Part shown: positions 55,860-64,000 of the stretch, in pieces
How positions within the stretch are numbered: the stretch's first letter is position 1
Layout: each line of letters opens with the position of its first letter
From: Paramoeba atlantica
Taxonomy: Eukaryota > Discosea
Reading direction: 5' to 3'
Assembly (NCBI GenBank): GCA_977017575.1
Contig: CDRNVI010000149.1
Coordinates: forward strand, 62,001 to 126,000
Length of the DNA: 64,000 nucleotides
The notes under the pieces: model-generated
Told to the model about the DNA's origin: nothing
The model's input: the letters and a program-made list of their open reading frames with translations, nothing else
The model's database searches: none
Position numbers and translations under genes: made by a program

Positions 55860-57005
55860 TTCAAGGGGTGATGGGTGGTGGGTTACTTCTCTCCTTTTGT
55901 ACCAGAGAACTAGAGGGTTAATTCAGAAAATCCAAGAGTTAGGTTTTTCCTTTGGTTCCTCACTCTCTTTCCTTTTTCTCTTTTCTAGATCACTTATAAT
56001 ATATTACAAGGAATTTTGCCACTGTTTTTTACATTCTTGAATGAAATTCAAAAAAAAAAGACACTCACTTCCTTCAGTGAGAGATTGAATTGTGAGTTTT
56101 TTGGACTGTTTTTCTTGCCTATGTTTGTTGGGAGCTTGTATGGAACATATTCTTTTTTCTTCAAAGAAGGTTTTGTTTTCGTTATTTTTTTTTATGTTTG
56201 GTGTGTGTTTGTTTGTGTTTTGTATTGTTTTTTGGTTTTTTCTTTTGTTGGTTGGTTGGGATGAGTTTGTTGTTTGTTTGTTAGGAGAATTAATTAAAAA
56301 CTGAGAGAATTCTGGGTTGTTTTTATGGATTGTTGTTTCTTTCTTTATTATAGGTTTTTTTGGTTGTTGGTTGTTTGGTTTGGTGGTGTGTAAAGAACAT
56401 ATTGTTTAAAACTGTTTGGAATGATTTCACTTCTGAAATGTTTGTTGGAAAAGAGTCTGTTTGGAGTATTGCTGTGGTGCTGTTGTTTTGTTTGATTTTT
56501 GTGTCTATTAATTATTGTAGTTATTGTTGGGGATGTTATTATTGTAGTTGTTGTTATTGATTATTGGTTATTATTTTTGTTATTTATTGTTGTCATGATT
56601 ATATCAGCTGGTCTGCTCTTGAAGATATTATTTTTTATTTTTGTTTCCATTTTCTTTTTCTTTTTTTCTTTTTCTTTTTTTATGTGATGTTTTGTTTTTT
56701 TTTGTTGTGAAAATTTCTTAAATGAAGCAAGCCTTTTTTGTGCCTAGAAAGCATTGTTAGACTCAACCAAGCTTCAGAGTTCAAATGAAAAGGTCTCTTG
56801 CATGAAAACAACATCTCAAAGGAAAAAAATGATAGGAATTGGTGCAATTGTTAAATTGTTGGAAATTGAGAAATACCTTTAATCATTTGGTTGTGTTGAG
56901 CTTGGGGCAAGAAAATTCCTTGTTATCAAAGGGTGGTAAGGAACCAGGAAAGGGGGCTAACATAAGACTTATTGGGTTCTTTGGGAGAAAGTTTCTTGGA
57001 TTTGT
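55860..57005. other. Spacer with T/G-rich section, no gene
   Basis: 56150-56600 is rich in T and G and very poor in C on the plus strand. Short frames only; nothing assignable. Confidence 0.55.
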
Positions 57006-57009
57006 CCTT

Positions 57010-57145
57010 ATTGGGTTGTCACCTGAAGTGTTTTGAAAGAATGTTTGTTTGTTTGGGATTTGAACCTGAGGGGTTGTCTTCATAAAACCATCTTGAGTCT
57101 TCCTGTGATTGATCTGTTTGAGGCTTGAAAGTAGTACAACTCAAC
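57010..57145 (+). repeat. 5' LTR, internally deleted
   Basis: Matches the outer parts of 58762-58993 almost exactly (tgtcacctgaagtg at one end, gaggcttgaaagtagtacaa at the other), with about 96 bp missing in the middle. Confidence 0.85.
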
Positions 57146-57196
57146 TTTTTTTGGTTTTCACTGGTTGAAATTCTGTTTTTTTTTGGCTTTCTTGAA

Positions 57197-58695
57197 ATGT
57201 ATTCACTTTCAGCATCAATGATTCAGCAGTATCAGGAGAGAACAAGACTGGGGGAGCAGATGCAACCACCAGATGGTTACAAGAGGGAGAAAAGGGGGGT
57301 GGAGCAGAACAAGAAGCTACTTAGGGATCTTGAGAGTGGAAGTGACAGTAGCAAATCAGAGGAAGATGAGGGTTTGGGTGAAGGGGCAAGATCTCCAAAT
57401 TTTCCTTCTGTGGATCAAATGCTTGAGAGTTGGTTGTTGAAAAAAGATGAAATTGAGCATCAGTTAGATGAATTAACAAATTTAATCCTGACTGATGAGG
57501 CTTTCACTGAGGAGTTTGACAAACTTGAGAGGAATTTGAAATGATTAAAGTCGAGTATTTCAAGGCAATGTGAGGAGCGGCAGAACTTTGGGGAGCAAGG
57601 ACAGAGGGGTCAGGGGCTACCAAATTAAAAGAGGAGGGCAACTACATTGAACCAAGGAGGAAAGATTTTGTGACTCATTATGGGAGAGATTTGCAACCCC
57701 TTCCAAGTGAGAATACTGTACCAAACCATCAGTGGGATTGATTGGTAACAGATGTGAGGTTTCTTCATCCAAGTCCAGAGGATTCAACAAGGGTTGGTGG
57801 AACTTGTGGTTCAAATCAACAGAGTTCATTGGCTGGTGCTGAAGTTAAAAGTGCTGAGAGGTCAACAACAATTAATGATTTAAATTCACAGGTTTGAAGA
57901 ATAACTTTGGATGAGTCTACAAGAGGGACAGAGTTAAAAACACTGAAAAAGGTGGACAACATACCAAAGTTGAACACAAAATGGGACCTAAAAGCCTGTG
58001 ATGTGTTGGTGTTTCTGAGAGATTTTCAAGCAGCAATGGGTAATCAAGTGCCAGATGATTCTTTATGGATGCAGTATTTGAGATCAGCAGTGGAAGGTCC
58101 AATGAAACCACAATTGCAAAGATTAAAGAATATTTTTTATCAAGAGTTGCTTCTGTTTGTATTGGAAGGAAATACCTTGGGCTCAAGCTGGAAGAGTAAG
58201 GTTCAGAAAGAAATGCAGATGGTAAGACAGATGGAAAATGAGAAAATTCTTGATTTTGCAGAGAGGTTGGTGATGTACCTTGATTACTTGAAAATAGATT
58301 TGAATTCAGTTGAAGTGAAGATGAAGTTGAATGAACCTGTTTTAAAAGTTTATTGAGTTCTGTGGGAGGAGCAATTTAGAGAAGAGTTTGTTGAGAATGA
58401 ATGTGTTATGTGGAATGTTGTGACAAAGTGGGTGCAGAATGCAGAAGGATGGCATTGATATTTGGTGGTGAAGGACCAACTGAAACCTTACCAGGATTGA
58501 CCACCATCTGCTGTGTGTTTTGAATGTGGAGAAAAGGGACATATGAAAAGAGATTGTTCACAGAGAGAAGAAGAAGAAGAAGAGGATAGTGGGGGTTTTT
58601 TTGTGGTTGATGGGAAGAAGTATCTTTTTCACTGGAGATGTCAGTGTTGTGGAGGCAACTGTTTGGAGCTGAAGGATTATTATATCCCTGGTTAA
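57197..58695 (+). pseudogene. Retrotransposon Gag with CCHC zinc knuckle, broken
   Basis: Frames in series: MYSLSASMIQQYQERTRL (from 57197), a Ser/Glu-rich linker, a helical capsid-like part (KWDLKACDVLVFLRDFQAAM, then EKILDFAERLVMYLDYLKI) and the canonical zinc knuckle CFECGEKGHMKRDC at 58516-58557, followed by a Glu run. It is interrupted by TGA codons (for example after LKVY, after GWH and after PYQD), at least one TAA and a frameshift. Arg in place of each TGA would give normal-looking sequence. Gag packages element RNA. Confidence 0.8.
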
Positions 58696-58761
58696 GTGTT
58701 AAGTTGTTTATTGTTTTGTTGGTTATGAAGTGTTTCTCAGTTGAGAAAACACTTGAGAGGT

Positions 58762-58993
58762 ATTGGGTTGTCACCTGAAGTGTTTTGAAAGAATGTTTGT
58801 TTGTTTGGGATTTGAACCTGAGGAGTTGTCTTATTTTGAATGTTTTTATTTGTAAGTGTTTGTTGAATATTCTTATTCTTGAAGAAAGATATGTTTTCTT
58901 TTTTAGTTTTCCTTTTTATAAAAGAGTCTTATAAATCATTTTGAGTCTTCCTGTGATTGATCTGTTTGAGGCTTGAAAGTAGTACAACTCAAC
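58762..58993 (+). repeat. 3' LTR, longer copy
   Basis: 232 bp. It has the inner segment missing from the 5' LTR, including a TATA-like tttttataaaagag at about 58913. Confidence 0.85.
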
Positions 58994-59798
58994 TGCCTTG
59001 GGGGGAGTTAAGAAAGTAAAAGAGAGATGGATTGATTTTGTTAAATTTGTTAAAGAAAAAAGAAGGTACAACAACAGATTGAAGAGGAATTTAATAGTGA
59101 GAAGGAGCTTTAGGGGGAGGAGTGAAGGTTACTAAGTGACTACATGGAGAAAGGTTTTTCTGAGTTCAATGTACATCCAAAATGAATGGAGAAGATATTA
59201 TTAAAAGAGAAATTGTGAGGGGTTGTACTTAAGTTATTTCTTTAAATTTTGAAGACTGTGGACCAAACTGTAAGGGGTTATAGTGGTTAGAAAGATAGCT
59301 AAAGAAGTGAAGATTGATGGTGAATATTAGAAAGTGTACAAACTCTCCAACTTTCTAAGATGAGAAATTGAGGAGTTTTATAGTGTTTAACAAAATAGAT
59401 GTTTACCCTGGGCTTAAAAAAGAGGTATTTCCATCAAAAATTGTTAAGAAAAGCAACAAGATGGGTTGAAACAGTGTTAATTAATACAAAATCAGAAAAA
59501 AAGAAGTACAGTTTGGAGGTATGAGGTTCTACTGTTTAGTCTCACTTTCTCCACTTTACTTAATTAATTAAAGTAATTCAGCTTTGCTTACTTTTACACT
59601 TCTAACAAACACCTTTCCTCAACCAATCTGTCTTGTCATCTTTTTTTCTGAGCAAGAAATTTGAATTTAATAAAATTGATTTTTAAAATTATTTCTTTTT
59701 CTTTTTTTTCTTTTTTCTTTTTTCTTTTACTCTTTTTTTCTCTTTTTTTCTCTTTTTTTCTCTTTTTTTTTTCTCTTTTTTCATTTTTCATTTTTTCA
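58994..59798. other. Spacer without CpG, no gene
   Basis: AT-rich DNA with no open frame of note. 59690-59790 is a T-rich tract with repeated tctttttt units that leads into the satellite. Confidence 0.65.
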
Positions 59799-62700
59799 TT
59801 TTTGATTATTTTCCAATCACTTTTTTCAATGTATAAATCAATATTTGTATTATTTTCATTTTTTCTCAATTATTATTTAGTTTTTGATGTTTAAAATTTA
59901 GTTACCAGACAAGTTACAAATAAAATTGTATTTTTTACACAATTTTACAATCTATTTGACTTATTTACAAAAAAAAAAACATATTTCCCTTTGTTTTTGA
60001 TTATTTCCCAATCACTTTTTCAATGTCTATTTGTATTATTTTCATTTTTAGAAAATTGTTATTCAATTTTTGATATTTAAAAGTTCATTTTCAGACAAGT
60101 TACAAATAAAATTGTATTTTTTACACAATTTTACAATCTATTTGATTTATTTACAAAAAAAAAAACATATTTCCCTTTGTTTTTGATTATTTTCCAATCA
60201 CTTTTTTCAATGTATAAATCAATATTTGTATTATTTTCATTTTTTCTCAATTATTATTTAGTTTTTGATGTTTAAAATTTAGTTACCAGACAAGTTACAA
60301 ATAAAATTGTATTTTTTACACAATTTTACAATCTATTTGACTTATTTACAAAAAAAAAAACATATTTCCCTTTGTTTTTGATTATTTCCCAATCACTTTT
60401 TCAATGTCTATTTGTATTATTTTCATTTTTAGAAAATTGTTATTCAATTTTTGATATTTAAAAGTTCATTTTCAGACAAGTTACAAATAAAATTGTATTT
60501 TTTACACAATTTTACAATCTATTTGATTTATTTACAAAAAAAAAAACATATTTCCCTTTGTTTTTGATTATTTTCCAATCACTTTTTTCAATGTATAAAT
60601 CAATATTTGTATTATTTTCATTTTTTCTCAATTATTATTTAGTTTTTGATGTTTAAAATTTAGTTACCAGACAAGTTACAAATAAAATTGTATTTTTTAC
60701 ACAATTTTACAATCTATTTGACTTATTTACAAAAAAAAAAACATATTTCCCTTTGTTTTTGATTATTTCCCAATCACTTTTTCAATGTCTATTTGTATTA
60801 TTTTCATTTTTAGAAAATTGTTATTCAATTTTTGATATTTAAAAGTTCATTTTCAGACAAGTTACAAATAAAATTGTATTTTTTACACAATTTTACAATC
60901 TATTTGATTTATTTACAAAAAAAAAAACATATTTCCCTTTGTTTTTGATTATTTTCCAATCACTTTTTTCAATGTATAAATCAATATTTGTATTATTTTC
61001 ATTTTTTCTCAATTATTATTTAGTTTTTGATGTTTAAAATTTAGTTACCAGACAAGTTACAAATAAAATTGTATTTTTTACACAATTTTACAATCTATTT
61101 GACTTATTTACAAAAAAAAAAACATATTTCCCTTTGTTTTTGATTATTTCCCAATCACTTTTTCAATGTCTATTTGTATTATTTTCATTTTTAGAAAATT
61201 GTTATTCAATTTTTGATATTTAAAAGTTCATTTTCAGACAAGTTACAAATAAAATTGTATTTTTTACACAATTTTACAATCTATTTGATTTATTTACAAA
61301 AAAAAAAACATATTTCCCTTTGTTTTTGATTATTTTCCAATCACTTTTTTCAATGTATAAATCAATATTTGTATTATTTTCATTTTTTCTCAATTATTAT
61401 TTAGTTTTTGATGTTTAAAATTTAGTTACCAGACAAGTTACAAATAAAATTGTATTTTTTACACAATTTTACAATCTATTTGACTTATTTACAAAAAAAA
61501 AAACATATTTCCCTTTGTTTTTGATTATTTCCCAATCACTTTTTCAATGTCTATTTGTATTATTTTCATTTTTAGAAAATTGTTATTCAATTTTTGATAT
61601 TTAAAAGTTCATTTTCAGACAAGTTACAAATAAAATTGTATTTTTTACACAATTTTACAATCTATTTGATTTATTTACAAAAAAAAAAACATATTTCCCT
61701 TTGTTTTTGATTATTTTCCAATCACTTTTTTCAATGTATAAATCAATATTTGTATTATTTTCATTTTTTCTCAATTATTATTTAGTTTTTGATGTTTAAA
61801 ATTTAGTTACCAGACAAGTTACAAATAAAATTGTATTTTTTACACAATTTTACAATCTATTTGACTTATTTACAAAAAAAAAAACATATTTCCCTTTGTT
61901 TTTGATTATTTCCCAATCACTTTTTCAATGTCTATTTGTATTATTTTCATTTTTAGAAAATTGTTATTCAATTTTTGATATTTAAAAGTTCATTTTCAGA
62001 CAAGTTACAAATAAAATTGTATTTTTTACACAATTTTACAATCTATTTGATTTATTTACAAAAAAAAAAACATATTTCCCTTTGTTTTTGATTATTTTCC
62101 AATCACTTTTTTCAATGTATAAATCAATATTTGTATTATTTTCATTTTTTCTCAATTATTATTTAGTTTTTGATGTTTAAAATTTAGTTACCAGACAAGT
62201 TACAAATAAAATTGTATTTTTTACACAATTTTACAATCTATTTGACTTATTTACAAAAAAAAAAACATATTTCCCTTTGTTTTTGATTATTTCCCAATCA
62301 CTTTTTCAATGTCTATTTGTATTATTTTCATTTTTAGAAAATTGTTATTCAATTTTTGATATTTAAAAGTTCATTTTCAGACAAGTTACAAATAAAATTG
62401 TATTTTTTACACAATTTTACAATCTATTTGATTTATTTACAAAAAAAAAAACATATTTCCCTTTGTTTTTGATTATTTTCCAATCACTTTTTTCAATGTA
62501 TAAATCAATATTTGTATTATTTTCATTTTTTCTCAATTATTATTTAGTTTTTGATGTTTAAAATTTAGTTACCAGACAAGTTACAAATAAAATTGTATTT
62601 TTTACACAATTTTACAATCTATTTGACTTATTTACAAAAAAAAAAACATATTTCCCTTTGTTTTTGATTATTTCCCAATCACTTTTTCAATGTCTATTTG

Positions 62701-64000
62701 TATTATTTTCATTTTTAGAAAATTGTTATTCAATTTTTGATATTTAAAAGTTCATTTTCAGACAAGTTACAAATAAAATTGTATTTTTTACACAATTTTA
62801 CAATCTATTTGATTTATTTACAAAAAAAAAAACATATTTCCCTTTGTTTTTGATTATTTTCCAATCACTTTTTTCAATGTATAAATCAATATTTGTATTA
62901 TTTTCATTTTTTCTCAATTATTATTTAGTTTTTGATGTTTAAAATTTAGTTACCAGACAAGTTACAAATAAAATTGTATTTTTTACACAATTTTACAATC
63001 TATTTGACTTATTTACAAAAAAAAAAACATATTTCCCTTTGTTTTTGATTATTTCCCAATCACTTTTTCAATGTCTATTTGTATTATTTTCATTTTTAGA
63101 AAATTGTTATTCAATTTTTGATATTTAAAAGTTCATTTTCAGACAAGTTACAAATAAAATTGTATTTTTTACACAATTTTACAATCTATTTGATTTATTT
63201 ACAAAAAAAAAAACATATTTCCCTTTGTTTTTGATTATTTTCCAATCACTTTTTTCAATGTATAAATCAATATTTGTATTATTTTCATTTTTTCTCAATT
63301 ATTATTTAGTTTTTGATGTTTAAAATTTAGTTACCAGACAAGTTACAAATAAAATTGTATTTTTTACACAATTTTACAATCTATTTGACTTATTTACAAA
63401 AAAAAAAACATATTTCCCTTTGTTTTTGATTATTTCCCAATCACTTTTTCAATGTCTATTTGTATTATTTTCATTTTTAGAAAATTGTTATTCAATTTTT
63501 GATATTTAAAAGTTCATTTTCAGACAAGTTACAAATAAAATTGTATTTTTTACACAATTTTACAATCTATTTGATTTATTTACAAAAAAAAAAACATATT
63601 TCCCTTTGTTTTTGATTATTTTCCAATCACTTTTTTCAATGTATAAATCAATATTTGTATTATTTTCATTTTTTCTCAATTATTATTTAGTTTTTGATGT
63701 TTAAAATTTAGTTACCAGACAAGTTACAAATAAAATTGTATTTTTTACACAATTTTACAATCTATTTGACTTATTTACAAAAAAAAAAACATATTTCCCT
63801 TTGTTTTTGATTATTTCCCAATCACTTTTTCAATGTCTATTTGTATTATTTTCATTTTTAGAAAATTGTTATTCAATTTTTGATATTTAAAAGTTCATTT
63901 TCAGACAAGTTACAAATAAAATTGTATTTTTTACACAATTTTACAATCTATTTGATTTATTTACAAAAAAAAAAACATATTTCCCTTTGTTTTTGATTAT
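59799..64000. repeat. Dimeric satellite, 381-bp higher-order unit
   Basis: About eleven tandem units of 381 bp, each made of a 195-bp and a 186-bp monomer. Monomer type A has tgattattttccaatcac and tttttctcaattatta. Type B has tgattatttcccaatcac and tttttagaaaattg. Both share cagacaagttacaaataaaa and acatatttccctttg. Unit starts at 59799, 60180, 60561, 60942, 61323 and 61704 keep exact spacing, and I saw no differences between units. AT-rich, no CpG. The array runs past the window end. Possibly centromeric or heterochromatic. Confidence 0.97.

Larger units (their letters stand above)
57010..58993 (+). mobile_element. Short LTR retrotransposon with Gag only
   Basis: Direct repeats at 57010-57145 and 58762-58993 have imperfect inverted ends (ATTGGGTTG and CAACTCAAC). 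Between them lies a decayed Gag and no room for Pol, so it is a non-autonomous, TRIM/LARD-like derivative. The left LTR lacks about 96 bp that in the right LTR include tttttataaaagag, a possible TATA box. From about 57590 past the right LTR no CpG occurs. Confidence 0.8.

Noticed and set aside
57050..57075. tRNA T-arm on the minus strand within the LTR (ggatttgaacctgagg)
   Set aside because: No matching stems. It lies inside an LTR and occurs in both LTR copies.
57197..58695. TGA read as tryptophan (alternative genetic code)
   Set aside because: The gene at 24479-25910 ends naturally at TGA, and the disrupted HVPRE motif of the LINE needs Arg, not Trp. TGG is used normally for Trp.
59799..64000. 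CRISPR-like array
   Set aside because: Repeat units are contiguous 195/186-bp monomers without unique spacers, in a eukaryotic genome.

Overview
The window is nuclear DNA of a eukaryotic microbe. It has spliceosomal introns with GT..AG ends, AATAAA signals after stop codons, a eukaryotic 5S rRNA gene, LTR and non-LTR retrotransposons, and a 381-bp satellite. Introns are very rich in T and C on the coding strand only, intergenic DNA is full of long T/C or A/G tracts, and decayed mobile elements have lost CpG, as if cytosine were methylated. This suits an amoebozoan, most likely a myxomycete such as Physarum. That is inference; no sequence search was possible. TGA is a true stop (it ends the gene at 24.5-25.9 kb).

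Layout. 1-5 kb: polypyrimidine/polypurine DNA, two decayed tyrosine recombinase fragments and two copies of a small palindrome. 6.3-8.2 kb and 19.1-21.2 kb: two paralogous multi-exon protein kinase genes with matching upstream elements and DFE in place of DFG. 10-13.4 kb: a degenerate Ty3/gypsy LTR element on the minus strand. 13.8-16.1 kb: an unidentified decayed open region. 24.5-25.9 kb: an eight-exon gene with a proline-rich peptide repeat. 26.6-31.1 kb: a LINE with endonuclease, reverse transcriptase and RNase H, bounded by a perfect 16-bp target-site duplication.

32.2-55.1 kb is a tandem segmental duplication with a period of about 11.6-11.9 kb. Each unit runs from a decayed LRR gene (one 72-nt exon per repeat), through decayed retroelement DNA and purine/pyrimidine arrays, to an intact single-exon PB1/coiled-coil gene at 42.2 or 54.2 kb. 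A third, truncated PB1 copy lies at 32.2 kb. A 5S rRNA gene sits between the units. 57.0-59.0 kb holds a small LTR element with a decayed Gag, and 59.8-64.0 kb is a nearly perfect dimeric satellite that runs off the window.

Five genes look functional: two kinases, the proline-repeat gene and two PB1 paralogues, plus the 5S gene. Most of the rest is mobile or decayed. In the LINE and the small LTR element, in-frame stops are mostly TGA at places where an arginine CGA codon is expected, so CpG deamination looks like the main cause of decay. I found no new multi-gene system that the sequence clearly supports. The least explained features are the recurrent palindrome family with a compensatory change, the perfect inverted repeat around a recombinase fragment, and the R/Y polarity switches.
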